Below the pieces are notes generated by a model. The model worked only from the letters and a program-made list of their open reading frames with translations, searched no databases and was not told the DNA's origin. DNA of 64,000 nt from Aquabacterium parvum. Lineage in GTDB: Bacteria > Pseudomonadota > Gammaproteobacteria > Burkholderiales > Burkholderiaceae_C. Both the position numbers and the translations under genes were made by a program. This document shows, in pieces, positions 1-9,488 of the stretch. The first letter of the stretch is position 1; each line of letters starts with the position of its first letter. The DNA lies in assembly GCF_001447195.1 (NCBI RefSeq), contig NZ_LFRI01000341.1:1-64000 (forward strand), in the 5' to 3' direction.

Positions 1-1194
1 GTCACCGGCAACTACAAGGCCACCACGCCTGAGGACACCCCTGTGTCCGGCACTGTCAAGGCCAAGGATGCTGACGGCGATGCGCTGACCTTCGCCAAGG
101 GCAGCAACCCAGCTCACGGCACCGTTGTCGTCAACGCCGACGGCACCTGGACTTACACCCCGTCCAAGGACTACAACGGCTCGGACTCGTTCACCATCAC
201 CGTTTCCGACGGCAAGGGCGGCACCGCCACCTCCACGGTTTTTATCGGTGTCACACCGGTCAACGACCCCCCGAAGTTCGACGACCCGAGCAACCCGAAC
301 TACGACCCGGTCACCGGCAACTACAAGGCCACCACGCCTGAAGACACCCCTGTGTCCGGCACTGTCAAGGCCAAGGATGCTGACGGCGATGCGCTGACCT
401 TCGCCAAGGGCAGCAACCCAGCTCACGGCACCGTTGTCGTCAACGCCGACGGCACCTGGACTTACACCCCGTCCAAGGACTACAACGGCTCGGACTCGTT
501 CACCATCACCGTCAGTGATGGCAAGGGTGGCACCGCCACCTCCACCGTCAACATCGGTGTCACACCGGTCAACGATCCACCCAAGTTCGACGATCCGTCG
601 AACCCCAACTACGACCCGGTCACCGGCAACTACAAGGCCACCACGCCTGAGGACACCCCTGTGTCCGGCGCTGTCAAGGCCAAGGATGCTGACGGCGATG
701 CGCTGACCTTCGCCAAGGGCAGCAATCCAGCTCACGGCACCGTTGTCGTCAACGCCGACGGCACCTGGACTTACACCCCGTCCAAGGACTACAACGGCTC
801 TGATTCGTTCACCATCACCGTCAGTGACGGCAAGGGTGGCACCGCCACCTCCACCGTCAACATCGGTGTCACGCCGGTCAACGACCCACCCAAGTTCGAC
901 GATCCGAGCAACCCCAACTACGACCCCGTCACCGGCAACTACAAGGCCACCACGCCTGAGGACACCCCTGTGTCCGGCACTGTCAAGGCCAAGGATGCTG
1001 ACGGCGATGCGCTGACCTTCGCCAAGGGCAGCAACCCAGCTCACGGCACCGTTGTCGTCAACGCCGACGGCACCTGGACTTACACCCCGTCCAAGGACTA
1101 CAACGGCTCTGATTCGTTCACCGTCACCGTTTCCGACGGCAAGGGTGGTACCGCCACCTCCACCGTCAACATCGGCGTCACGCCGGTCAACGAC
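1..1194 (+). repeat. Four tandem 309-bp coding repeats of the adhesin
   Basis: Units start at 1, 310, 619 and 928; the fourth stops matching after about 1194. Each encodes 103 residues beginning VTGNYKATTPEDTPVSG and ending in FDDPSNPNYDP. The copies are almost identical at DNA level, with a few silent or single-residue changes (for example SGT to SGA in copy 3, TVFIGV to TVNIGV after copy 1). The array very likely continues upstream of the window. Near-identity implies recent expansion or gene conversion, and repeat number probably varies between strains. Confidence 0.97.
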
Positions 1195-3018
1195 GCCCCC
1201 ATCATCAGCGCAGCAGGCTCCGCCTCCATCGACGAAGCCAACCTGATTTCGGCCACCGCCGGCACCAGCACCACGGGCAAGCTGGCCATCTCCGACGTCG
1301 ACTCCACGCGCTTCGACATCCAGCTCAGCGCCCCCGCAGGCAACTGGACATCCAAAGGCGTTGCGATCACCTGGAGCGGTGGCAGTGCAGGCTCGCCCCT
1401 GGTCGGCTCTGCCGGCGGCAAGGAAGTGGTCCGTGTCGCCATCGACGACCAGGGCCAGTACAAGGTGACCCTGTCGCAATCGATCGACCACCCCACCGCG
1501 AGCGGCGCCAACACCTCCACCCTGTCGTTCGGCGTCAAGGTGGGCGACGGCACCAGCACCGCATCGACCTCGCTGAACGTCAACGTGCTCGACGACGTGC
1601 CGAACACCACCACCAGCACCGAGCACGTCGCGGTCCAGCATGACGTCATCCGAGTGCAGGGCCTGCAGGTCAGCTTCGCCAACGACACCTACGCGAACGG
1701 CACAAGCACCGTCAGCCGCACCAACACCGACGCCGACGCCGGCATCGACCGCCTGCGCTGGGGCTCTGGTGTGACCACCGGCCAGCAATCGGGCTACGAC
1801 CTGGTCGACAACAGCACGCTGTCCTCATCCAGCGGCACCGTGGTCGAAGCCAGCCAGGTCTTCAAGCTGGCCGACTTCACCCACAGCAACTACGGCATCT
1901 ACAGCAACTCGTCGACCCTGACGGGCACCGACATCAACATGTCCCTGGTGGTCAACATCAATGGCGTCGCGACCACGGTGACCTTCAAGACCAAGCTCAC
2001 CCACACCGAGACCGCCAACTCCAACGACGCCGCCGCATCGGCCGACATCATCACCCTGCAATCGCAGACCGCCACGGTCACGGTGGACGGCACGCAGTAC
2101 AAGATCAACCTGCTCGGCTTCCAGGACGCCAGCGGCCAACTCGTCAACACCATCTACACCAACGAGCAAGCCTCCAACACCTTTGGCATCTACGGCAGCA
2201 TCGTGTCGGCCGACGCCTTGCCCACCGTGCAAGGCAAGCTCGACACATCGGACGTCAGCGCCGACGGCATCAGCCAGGTGATCTGGGACACCGTGAGCAG
2301 CCCCTACGGCACCTTCGTGGGCAAGTCCGATGGCAGCTACACCTTCGAGGTCAACCGCGCCACACGCGACCAGCTCGATCCGGGCGAAACACGCACCCAG
2401 AAGGTCACCTACACGCTGGTCGACGGCGATGGTGACCGCGTCACCGGCGAGCTGAACATCGCGATGGACGGCTACAACCACATCGAAGGCACCAACAGCG
2501 CCAACACACTCACCGGCACCACCGGCAACGACCACATCGATGGCATGGCCGGCAACGACACCCTCTCGGGCGGCGGCGGCCAGGACATCCTGTTGGGCGG
2601 CAAAGGCGACGACCGCCTCACTGGCGGCGATGGCTCCGACGTGTTCGCCTGGCACCTGGGCGACGCCGGCGCCAAGGGGCAACCTGCTGTCGATGTCATC
2701 ACCGACTTCAACACGGCCGCAGCCTCGAACAACGGCGACGTGCTGGACCTGCGCGACTTGCTGCAAGGCGAGACCCACGACAACCTGCTGCAGTACCTGG
2801 ACTTCGACACCACCTCCACACCGGGCAGCACCCACATCCGCATCAGCACCACCGGCGCGTTCACCGACACGGCCAGTGACTCGGGCGCCGAAGATCAGCG
2901 CATCACGCTGTCCAACGTCGACCTGCGTGCCTCGCTGGGCCTCGATGCCCAGGCCAGCGATCACCAGATCATCAACGAGCTGATGCAGCGGGGCAAGCTG
3001 CTGGTGGACCAGGGTTGA
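1..3018 (+). CDS. lapA: LapA-like giant RTX adhesin, C-terminal part (5' end outside window)
   Basis: The frame is open from the first base, so the gene starts upstream; 1005 residues are visible. Residues 1 to about 398 are four 103-residue cadherin/VCBS-like repeats (core GTVVVNADGTWTYTP, then GSDSFTITVSDG). A less repetitive extracellular region follows. At about residues 836-884 there are RTX calcium-binding nonapeptides (TGNDHIDG, AGNDTLSG, GGKGDDRLTGGDGSD), then a C-terminal type I secretion target region of the VCA0849 type (DVFAWHLGD, VITDFN, LDLRDLL). Such proteins are exported C-terminus first by an ABC/MFP/TolC system and are held at the cell surface as biofilm adhesins. The opposing lapG-lapD genes and the following tolC-like gene support the Lap assignment. 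The N-terminal retention module and LapG cleavage site cannot be seen. The symbol is inferred from context. Confidence 0.88.
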   Translation, partial: VTGNYKATTPEDTPVSGTVKAKDADGDALTFAKGSNPAHGTVVVNADGTWTYTPSKDYNGSDSFTITVSDGKGGTATSTVFIGVTPVNDPPKFDDPSNPNYDPVTGNYKATTPEDTPVSGTVKAKDADGDALTFAKGSNPAHGTVVVNADGTWTYTPSKDYNGSDSFTITVSDGKGGTATSTVNIGVTPVNDPPKFDDPSNPNYDPVTGNYKATTPEDTPVSGAVKAKDADGDALTFAKGSNPAHGTVVVNADGTWTYTPSKDYNGSDSFTITVSDGKGGTATSTVNIGVTPVNDPPKFDDPSNPNYDPVTGNYKATTPEDTPVSGTVKAKDADGDALTFAKGSNPAHGTVVVNADGTWTYTPSKDYNGSDSFTVTVSDGKGGTATSTVNIGVTPVNDAPIISAAGSASIDEANLISATAGTSTTGKLAISDVDSTRFDIQLSAPAGNWTSKGVAITWSGGSAGSPLVGSAGGKEVVRVAIDDQGQYKVTLSQSIDHPTASGANTSTLSFGVKVGDGTSTASTSLNVNVLDDVPNTTTSTEHVAVQHDVIRVQGLQVSFANDTYANGTSTVSRTNTDADAGIDRLRWGSGVTTGQQSGYDLVDNSTLSSSSGTVVEASQVFKLADFTHSNYGIYSNSSTLTGTDINMSLVVNINGVATTVTFKTKLTHTETANSNDAAASADIITLQSQTATVTVDGTQYKINLLGFQDASGQLVNTIYTNEQASNTFGIYGSIVSADALPTVQGKLDTSDVSADGISQVIWDTVSSPYGTFVGKSDGSYTFEVNRATRDQLDPGETRTQKVTYTLVDGDGDRVTGELNIAMDGYNHIEGTNSANTLTGTTGNDHIDGMAGNDTLSGGGGQDILLGGKGDDRLTGGDGSDVFAWHLGDAGAKGQPAVDVITDFNTAAASNNGDVLDLRDLLQGETHDNLLQYLDFDTTSTPGSTHIRISTTGAFTDTASDSGAEDQRITLSNVDLRASLGLDAQASDHQIINELMQRGKLLVDQG

Positions 3019-3073
3019 GCCAAGGGGCTTCGGCCCCGGTGCAAGCCACGCGGCCCGCCAGCAGCCCAAAGCA

Positions 3074-3104
3074 AAACACCGCCTTCATGGCGGTGTTTTT
3101 TTGT
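3074..3104. terminator. Intrinsic terminator between convergent lapA and lapD
   Basis: Perfect stem AAAACACCGCC / GGCGGTGTTTT with a TTCAT loop and a run of T. It lies about 55 bases after the adhesin stop and about 60 bases before the end of the opposing gene. A-rich sequence on the other flank lets it work in both directions. Confidence 0.9.
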
Positions 3105-3162
3105 TTGCGCGACGGCCAGGCCAACTAGCGCGGCAAGGCAGGCCGCCCTGGATCACCGCCCG

Positions 3163-5082
3163 TCAGGTCGGCATGCGCACCGCTGGCCCCGTGACACCGT
3201 CCATGCCACCCTGGCGCAGCGCCAGCAAATCGGCCGGATCGCTCACGCCTTCCGCATACACCTGCAGGCCCAGGCCATGCAGCATGTTGACGGTGCCCGA
3301 CACAAAGGCCGCGCGAGCCGGCTCGGTGGCCACGCCCTGCACCACCGACGCATCCAGCTTGACGTAGTCCAGCCCGGCCTCGAACAGAGAATCGATGCGC
3401 GTCAGGCGCTCGCCCGCGTGCTCCAGGCCGATGCGCACGCCCAGCGGACGCAGCTGCTTGCACAGCTCGCGCACCAGCTCGAAACGCTCCACCGCCGCGA
3501 TCTCGGCCACCTCCAGCCACAACAGACGCGCCGCTTGCGGCCGCGCGGAGATGCGCGCACGCAACCTCGGCACAAATCCGCTGTCCATCAGCGAGGCAGG
3601 TGACAGGTTCACGCCGCGCGGCTGCAGGTCGTCGAGGATCTGGTCCAGCGCCTGGGCCACAGCCACCTCATCGATGCGCGAGATCAAGCCCGTGCGCATC
3701 GCCATCGGGAGCCAATTGGCGGCCGACTCGAAAGCGCCGCCCGGCTCGAGTTGCAAGCGCATCGGGCACTCGTGGTGCACCAGCCTGAGCTGGCGGTCCA
3801 CCACCGGGTACTTGACCAGTTGCACCCGCCCTTGCCTGAGCGCCTCGTCGATGCGACGGCGCCATTCGTCCTCACCCAGCACCACCGCTTCGGCGCCATG
3901 GCTGTCAGCCATTTCAACCGAGAAAGCACCTCGGCTCTCCGCCAGGGCCAGCGCCGAGTCGGCAGAAGCCAGCACGGCCTGCAAGGCATCCCCGCGGCGC
4001 CATGGCGTGCCGCCGATCACCACCGTCGCGGCCACGCCCTGCTCGGAAAAGGCCCTGCGCAAGGCATCGGCGTAATGCTGGGGCTCAGGCAGAGGCACCT
4101 CGCCACCCACCAGACAAATGGCGAAGTCGCCGCCATTGAGCCGCCCGATGGCCGCACCAGACACCCCAACGGAGACTTCGCGCAACACCTCCGCCAGCCT
4201 TTGCAACAGCACGTCCGTCTGGCGGTGGCCAAGCAAACGGTTGACGCCAGCCAGGTCGATCACCCGCACCAGGTGGATGACGCCCAGGCCGGAGCCTTCC
4301 TCGCGAGTGAGGGCCGCGCTCAACTGGGCCATGAAATGCCGCCGCTGGGACAAGCCTGTCAGCGGATCGCAATGGGCCTGCTGACGCAGCTGCTCGACTT
4401 GTTGCGACTGCTCGTCGAACACCGACTTGAGCCGCATCACCACCGCGTTCATGGCCTGGCTCAAGCGAGCCAGCTCAGGCACGCGAGGCTCTTCGACCGT
4501 GACAAACCGGCGCTCCATCAGGGCCTGGGCCTGGCTCACCGTGGCCTCCAGCGGCCGGCGGATGCCATTGACCCCGAAGGTGGCCACCAGACAAGACAGC
4601 GCACCGAGCGCAGCCAGCCAGCCAGCGGTCTTGAGCGAGCCCTGCCAAAGCTGCGCATGGGCAAACGCCGAGTGACTGACCACCTCAACCGATCCCACCG
4701 CACGCCAGCCATCCGATACCTGCGCAATGCCGGCCACAGATTCCACCGGCACCAGGCGCACAAACCAGGCCGGCGCCTGCTCGCGCGCGGCCGCCGGGTC
4801 AGCCTGGTGGTCAAACAGCTCGCGCCCCGCCGCGTCCTTGAGCGTGATGCGCTGATAAAAGCCCGTGTCGAACATGGCCGCCACGGTCAACTCCATGCCG
4901 GTGCGATCGCCGCGCTGTTGCGACAGGTTCAGGGCCAAAGACTGGGCGTTGTCGGCATTCTTCAGGCGCAGCTGCGTCTCCAGGTAACCCCGGGACGAAA
5001 CCATCCAGACCACGAAGCTGCCGATGAAAGCCATCAACAGCGTCGTCAGCAACAGCAACCAGATTTGTCGAATCAAGGACAT
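3163..5082 (-). CDS. lapD: LapD-like inner-membrane c-di-GMP receptor (degenerate GGDEF-EAL)
   Basis: 639 residues. An N-terminal membrane helix (residues about 5-28) is followed by a periplasmic LapD/MoxY-type sensor domain, a second helix near 155-175, a HAMP-like linker with coiled coil, a GGDEF domain and a C-terminal EAL domain. The GGDEF signature is altered (RLNGGDFAI) and the EAL motif is replaced (ECPMRL), as expected for a receptor that binds c-di-GMP without making or cutting it. In the family, c-di-GMP-bound LapD sequesters the protease LapG and keeps the adhesin on the cell. It lies 24 bases downstream of lapG on the same strand, so the two form an operon convergent to the adhesin gene. 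Confidence 0.9.
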   Translation of the reverse strand: MSLIRQIWLLLLTTLLMAFIGSFVVWMVSSRGYLETQLRLKNADNAQSLALNLSQQRGDRTGMELTVAAMFDTGFYQRITLKDAAGRELFDHQADPAAAREQAPAWFVRLVPVESVAGIAQVSDGWRAVGSVEVVSHSAFAHAQLWQGSLKTAGWLAALGALSCLVATFGVNGIRRPLEATVSQAQALMERRFVTVEEPRVPELARLSQAMNAVVMRLKSVFDEQSQQVEQLRQQAHCDPLTGLSQRRHFMAQLSAALTREEGSGLGVIHLVRVIDLAGVNRLLGHRQTDVLLQRLAEVLREVSVGVSGAAIGRLNGGDFAICLVGGEVPLPEPQHYADALRRAFSEQGVAATVVIGGTPWRRGDALQAVLASADSALALAESRGAFSVEMADSHGAEAVVLGEDEWRRRIDEALRQGRVQLVKYPVVDRQLRLVHHECPMRLQLEPGGAFESAANWLPMAMRTGLISRIDEVAVAQALDQILDDLQPRGVNLSPASLMDSGFVPRLRARISARPQAARLLWLEVAEIAAVERFELVRELCKQLRPLGVRIGLEHAGERLTRIDSLFEAGLDYVKLDASVVQGVATEPARAAFVSGTVNMLHGLGLQVYAEGVSDPADLLALRQGGMDGVTGPAVRMPT

Positions 5083-5106
5083 GTTGTCATCTCTTTCGTG
5101 GCGGCG

Positions 5107-5805
5107 TCACCACCACCCCTCGGCTTTCGCCTTGGCCAGCACCTCGCGCCAACGAGACAGCCGGGCCACGGGGTCTCCCGCACTGGCTCCCGTCACACCT
5201 TGCCACAAACCTTCCGCGTTGAAGCTGAAAACAGGGGCCAGATCCGGGCGCCTCGAAGCTGGGCGGATGTCCGTGATCAGGTTGTCCAGGATCAGGGGCT
5301 CGGCGTCGGGCTGCGGGTAATAAGCCAGCACCATGTGCGCCTGGATGCTGCCGGCCAGCTGCGCCCGCACGTAAACCAGTCGCATCTTCACACCTGGCAC
5401 GCCCGAGGCAAGCAAGGAGAAATACTTGGCGATGGCGTAATCCTCGCAGTCGGCCTGCCCTCGCGCCAAGGATTCCAGGGGCGAGGCCCAGTAATCGACC
5501 TGTCCCCAGATTTCACGGTCGTCGCGGTACTGCACCGAACGGTTGAAAAAACCGTTGACCGCCCGCAGGCGACTTTCTTCGTCCTGGGCGGCGACCTCGC
5601 CGATGAGTTGCACCAGCACCTGGGCACGTTGCGGCGTGTTGCCTCCCTGGCGCTGGGCCGCCTGCATGACGCGGGGCGCATCCCAGGCCGGACTCAGCCC
5701 CCAACCCAGCACCGCCAAGAGGGCGGCGGCACGCAGCCACCACCCCGACCAGGCGGCCAGGCGAGCAGGCGAGCTGAAAGCGAGAAATCGGGCTTCTTGG
5801 ACCAC
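5107..5805 (-). CDS. lapG: LapG-like periplasmic cysteine protease of the adhesin
   Basis: 232 residues from a GTG start. A hydrophobic signal or anchor segment spans residues about 21-40. The bacterial transglutaminase-like cysteine proteinase core shows the expected triad: Cys120 in QADCEDYA, His157 in QAHMVLAYY and Asp174 in LILDNL. The family cleaves the N-terminal retention module of LapA-type adhesins when c-di-GMP is low, releasing the cell from the surface. It sits directly upstream of lapD, its usual partner. An alternative downstream start cannot be excluded because no strong Shine-Dalgarno is visible. Confidence 0.9.
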   Translation of the reverse strand: MVQEARFLAFSSPARLAAWSGWWLRAAALLAVLGWGLSPAWDAPRVMQAAQRQGGNTPQRAQVLVQLIGEVAAQDEESRLRAVNGFFNRSVQYRDDREIWGQVDYWASPLESLARGQADCEDYAIAKYFSLLASGVPGVKMRLVYVRAQLAGSIQAHMVLAYYPQPDAEPLILDNLITDIRPASRRPDLAPVFSFNAEGLWQGVTGASAGDPVARLSRWREVLAKAKAEGWW

Positions 5806-5994
5806 CTCAGCTTATCGGCGAAGGCCCGCCCGGACTTGACCGGGAAATCCCAGATTGCGACATCGGCGCCACTCCCCCGTGAACACAGGCGTTTTCAGAA
5901 GACGGAAGCCCCTTCATTGATGCCAAAATCAGCCGATTAACCCTCCGTTACAGGGCTTGCTGCCCTGCCAACGCCCCACACGACGAGGTTCAGC

Positions 5995-7851
5995 GTGACG
6001 AACAAAGCCCTGAAGTCCGGACTTCATGCCCTGGCCCTGGCCGCCCTGACATTCACCGCCCAGGCAGCCCTGGCCCAGGCCCAACCCACAGCTGCCGCCA
6101 CCGGCCTGGCTGGGGCGGTCCAGAAGGCCATCGACTCCAACCCCGACGTGACCGCCCGCCTGAACGCCTTGCGCGCGGCCTCCAAGGAGGTGGACGTGGC
6201 CAAGGGTGGTTACCTGCCCACGGTTGACCTGTCTGCCGACATCGGCCGCGACCGCGACAAGGTCGACCAGCGCAACCCCGAATCGCGCAGCTTCAGCCGC
6301 AGCGGCCTGGCCCTGACCGCCAACCAGGTGCTCTGGGACGGCCGATTCACCGCCAACGAGGTCGACCGCCTGGGCCACGCCCGCAAGGTCCGCTACTTCG
6401 AGTTCCTGGCAGCCAGCGAAGACACTGCCCTCGAAGCCGCTCGCGCCTACATCGACGTACTGCGCTTTCGCAAGCTCGTGGGCCTGGCCGAAGACAACTA
6501 CGTGCAGCACAAATACGTGTTCGACCAGCTGCAGTCCAAGTTCAAGGCCGGCGTCGGCCGCGGCGTCGACACCGAGCAAGCCAACGCCCGCCTGGCCCTG
6601 GCCGACTCCAACCTGACCACCGAAAACGCCAACCTGCACGACGTCGCCTCGCGCTACCTGCGCGTCGTTGGCGAAGCACCGGCCAACGGCCTGGCCGCCC
6701 TGCCCCGCATCGATGGCAGCCTGGCCGGCGACAACACCCAGGTCATCAGCCAGGCCCTGGCCCGCAACGCCAGCGTCAGCGCCGCCGTCGAGAACCTGCG
6801 CGCCGTCGAGTCCGAAGCCAAAACCAAGGACAGCCCCTTCCAGCCACGTGTCGAAGCTCGCCTGCGCAGCGGCCTGGGCAACAACTTCGACGGCCTGATC
6901 GACCGCAAGAGCGCCACCTCGGCCCAGATCCTGCTGAACTGGAACCTCTACAACGGCGGCTCCGACCAGGCCCGAACCAAGCAGTTCGCCGACCTGATCA
7001 ACCAGGCCGCCGACCAGCGTGACAAGGCCTGCCGCGACGTGCGCCAGACCATCGGCATCGCCTACAACGACATCGCCCGCGCCCGCACCCAGCTGGCCGC
7101 GCTCGACCGCAACGTGCTGGCCATCGAGAAGGCCCGCGACGCCTACCGCCAGCAGTTCGACATCGGCCAGCGCAGCCTGCTGGACCTGCTCAACGCCGAG
7201 AACGAGCTCTACACCGCCAAGCGCGCCTACGCCAACGCCGAGCACGACCTGCTGCTGGCTCAGGTGCGCACGCACGCCGCGCGCAACACCCTGCTGTCCA
7301 CCCTGGGCCTGCGCCCCAGCGACGACAACCAGGGCGACCTCGTCAAAGACTGGCAAGCCTCCGACGACGCAGCCCAGCGCTGCCCCGTGACCTCGGTGGC
7401 TGCCGCCTCGACCACGCGCGACGAACTCGACGCTCGCGCACGCAAGCTGGGCACGCAGGTGGGTGTCACGGCCATCAAGCCAGCAGCCGAAGAGCCCAAG
7501 CCCGTCGTCGCCAACGCCGAAGCCGTGCAGACCGTGGCACAGCGCCTGACCGACTGGGCCGCCGCCTGGTCTGCCAAGGACATCGAAACCTACCTGGGCT
7601 TCTACAGCAAGGACTTCACCGCCAAGGGCACCCGCGCCCAATGGGAAGCCAACCGCCGCAAGTTGGTCGGCAAGCCCGGCCCGATCTCGCTGAAGATCGA
7701 CTCGATCAAGGCCAGCCCGCAAGGCAGCGACGTGGTGACCAGCTTCGAGCAGGCCTACACCTCGAGCAACTACAAGGACAAGGGCCCCAAGACCCTGACC
7801 TGGCGCATGCAGGAAGGCCGTTGGGTCATCGTCAAGGAGAGCAACCGTTGA
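5995..7851 (+). CDS. lapE: TolC-family type I secretion outer membrane protein with C-terminal NTF2-like domain (LapE-like)
   Basis: 618 residues from a GTG start with GAGG about 10 bases upstream. A signal peptide covers residues 1 to about 27 (ending AQAALAQA). Residues about 35-450 are a TolC/OEP fold: two related halves of long helices with typical phrases (AVQKAIDSNPDV, NQVLWDGRF, ARAYIDVLR, LLNWNLYNGG, SLLDLLNAENELY). A low-complexity linker follows. Residues about 514-618 (VAQRLTDWAAAW to the end) look like a SnoaL/NTF2-like module of the Cds6 C-terminal type (WSAKDIETYLGFYSKDF, GRWVIVKES), which is not part of ordinary TolC. The gene presumably supplies the outer membrane channel for the adhesin; the partner ABC and membrane-fusion genes (lapB, lapC) are not in the window. 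Confidence 0.88.
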   Translation: MTNKALKSGLHALALAALTFTAQAALAQAQPTAAATGLAGAVQKAIDSNPDVTARLNALRAASKEVDVAKGGYLPTVDLSADIGRDRDKVDQRNPESRSFSRSGLALTANQVLWDGRFTANEVDRLGHARKVRYFEFLAASEDTALEAARAYIDVLRFRKLVGLAEDNYVQHKYVFDQLQSKFKAGVGRGVDTEQANARLALADSNLTTENANLHDVASRYLRVVGEAPANGLAALPRIDGSLAGDNTQVISQALARNASVSAAVENLRAVESEAKTKDSPFQPRVEARLRSGLGNNFDGLIDRKSATSAQILLNWNLYNGGSDQARTKQFADLINQAADQRDKACRDVRQTIGIAYNDIARARTQLAALDRNVLAIEKARDAYRQQFDIGQRSLLDLLNAENELYTAKRAYANAEHDLLLAQVRTHAARNTLLSTLGLRPSDDNQGDLVKDWQASDDAAQRCPVTSVAAASTTRDELDARARKLGTQVGVTAIKPAAEEPKPVVANAEAVQTVAQRLTDWAAAWSAKDIETYLGFYSKDFTAKGTRAQWEANRRKLVGKPGPISLKIDSIKASPQGSDVVTSFEQAYTSSNYKDKGPKTLTWRMQEGRWVIVKESNR

Positions 7852-7875
7852 CGCCTTGCCTTGCAGGCAAAACGA

Positions 7876-7900
7876 AGGGCACCCTCGGGTGCCCTTTTTC
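7876..7900. terminator. Intrinsic terminator after the tolC-like gene
   Basis: Stem AAGGGCACCC / GGGTGCCCTTTTT with a two-base loop and T-run, 25 bases after the stop codon. It also lies between convergent genes and may serve the minus-strand phoX-like gene. Confidence 0.9.
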
Positions 7901-7920
7901 ATGACCAGCCGACGTGCGCC

Positions 7921-9240
7921 TCAAGCGGGCAACCTGACCTCGTAGGTGATGCCCGAACCAGCGCCGTGCCGGCCACCGCGCTGCGAGTTGAAGTAAAGCC
8001 GCGACCCATCGGGCGAGAAAGCCGGCCCGGTGATCTCGGACTCGTCCTGGCCATGCAGGCGCAACAGCACCTTCACGCTGCGATCGGGCAGGATCACGCA
8101 CAACTCCATGTTGCCGCCGTCTTCGGCCACCAGCACGTCACCACGGCGACTGACGGTCAGGTTGTCGACACCCGAGAGCACGCGGTCGGCCGCGCTCGCG
8201 GTGGCGAAGTCGTAGATGACCTGCAAGCGCTGTGTGGCGGGCTCGAAGGCCCAGATGCGGTTGTCGCCCTTGGTCGAGAAGTAGACGATGCCGTTGAAGT
8301 ACCACAGGCCTTCGCCACCGCGGAAAACGGTTCCCGGCGCCCTGCTGCCCAGCACGCTGCGCACGATGCCTTGGGGCAGGCTCGGGCTGCTCACGTCCAC
8401 CCAGCTCACGTGGCGGGGTTGCGCCAAATTCATCTCATCGGGCGGCAGTTGGTTGGCCGGCACCCCGTCGATCTGCAGCACCTGCAAGCGCCCCGACTTC
8501 AATGCCGGCCTGGTGGCGGAAGCAGGCCAGTCCGACTCGCTGCACACAAAGCGGTAAAAGCGCCCCTGCCCTTCGTCCTCGGTCAGGTACAAGGTGCGGT
8601 GCAAAGGGTCCACGGCCACCGCCTCGTGCTTGAAGGTGCCAAGCGCCGGCCTGACCTGGGCCTGCGAGGCTGAGCCGAACGGCAGGCATTCCCAGACGCG
8701 CCCCAGGCTGGTCTCCTCTGCCGACAGCCAGGTGCCCCAGGGGGTCGCACCACCTGCGCAGTTGGTGCTCGTGCCGTCGAGGATGCGCTGCGCCCCCACG
8801 ACTTGGCCATGGCGGTCAAAGCGCAAGGCGCTCACGCCGCCTGCGCCTGCAGGCACCTCGCTGTTGTTCGCGTAGACCCAGCCGCCATCTGGCGCGGCGA
8901 AGGTGGCGCCGCCGTCCGGGTAGGTGTGCCAGATGGAGGCGCCTGGTGTCGGACGCTCACCGGACACCGCCACGATGCGGGCAGAGAACCCCGTGGGCAT
9001 GGCCAGGCCCAGGGCATCGGGCTCGCGCAAAGGCCCCAGGGTCGAGAAGTCGAAACCTGGTGCGGACGGGGCGGCACGCTCAGTTGGGGGCTTTCCAGAA
9101 CCTGCTGCAGCCTGTGGCAGTCCGGGCCACGACAGGCCCGAAGCTGCCAGCCCGCCAGCAGACCAGAACAGCTTGCGCAGGAATTCGCGACGTGCTGCAG
9201 GTTCAGTGGGCAAAGCGGTTTCAGGACGCGACGAAGGCAT
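7921..9240 (-). CDS. PhoX-like (DUF839) phosphatase, Tat-exported
   Basis: 439 residues when started at 9240. That start is preferred because the N-terminus then carries a twin-arginine signal (ARREFLRK, Arg17-Arg18) followed by a hydrophobic stretch and an Ala-rich cleavage region; upstream in-frame starts would run into the tRNA-Ser gene. The mature part is a beta-propeller of the PhoX/DUF839 family with typical phrases (NCAGGATPWGTWLSAEE, VDNLTVSRRGDVLVAEDGG, FNSQRGG). PhoX enzymes are calcium- and iron-dependent periplasmic alkaline phosphatases. This member is shorter than classical PhoX, so the substrate is uncertain. Confidence 0.82.
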   Translation of the reverse strand: MPSSRPETALPTEPAARREFLRKLFWSAGGLAASGLSWPGLPQAAAGSGKPPTERAAPSAPGFDFSTLGPLREPDALGLAMPTGFSARIVAVSGERPTPGASIWHTYPDGGATFAAPDGGWVYANNSEVPAGAGGVSALRFDRHGQVVGAQRILDGTSTNCAGGATPWGTWLSAEETSLGRVWECLPFGSASQAQVRPALGTFKHEAVAVDPLHRTLYLTEDEGQGRFYRFVCSESDWPASATRPALKSGRLQVLQIDGVPANQLPPDEMNLAQPRHVSWVDVSSPSLPQGIVRSVLGSRAPGTVFRGGEGLWYFNGIVYFSTKGDNRIWAFEPATQRLQVIYDFATASAADRVLSGVDNLTVSRRGDVLVAEDGGNMELCVILPDRSVKVLLRLHGQDESEITGPAFSPDGSRLYFNSQRGGRHGAGSGITYEVRLPA

Positions 9241-9317
9241 GGTGAAGACTCCCGAGGCCGCCCAAGCAACCGGGCGGGCCGTCTCCAGCATCGTACCCAC
9301 TGGTGACGGCGCCCATG

Positions 9318-9350
9318 AAAAAACCCGACCGGTTTTCACCAATCGGGTTT
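9318..9350 (-). terminator. Terminator of the tRNA-Ser transcript
   Basis: On the minus strand, stem AAACCCGA / TCGGGTTT is followed by a T-run (plus-strand A-run at 9318-9323). It lies just downstream of the tRNA-Ser gene. Confidence 0.75.
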
Positions 9351-9365
9351 CTCGTTTTCTGTCAT

Positions 9366-9458
<93 letters not shown>

Positions 9459-9488
9459 GTGAAGCCCGCAAGTATAGCCCAGGTTTCG

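Noticed and set aside
1-1194. CRISPR-like periodic repeats
   Set aside because: The 309-bp units are in-frame coding repeats of an adhesin, with no spacers.
5929-7902. Long minus-strand open frame opposite the tolC-like gene
   Set aside because: High-GC codon bias on the true strand leaves a stop-free shadow frame; its translation is low-complexity Gly/Val/Ala and matches no family, while the plus frame is a clear TolC protein.
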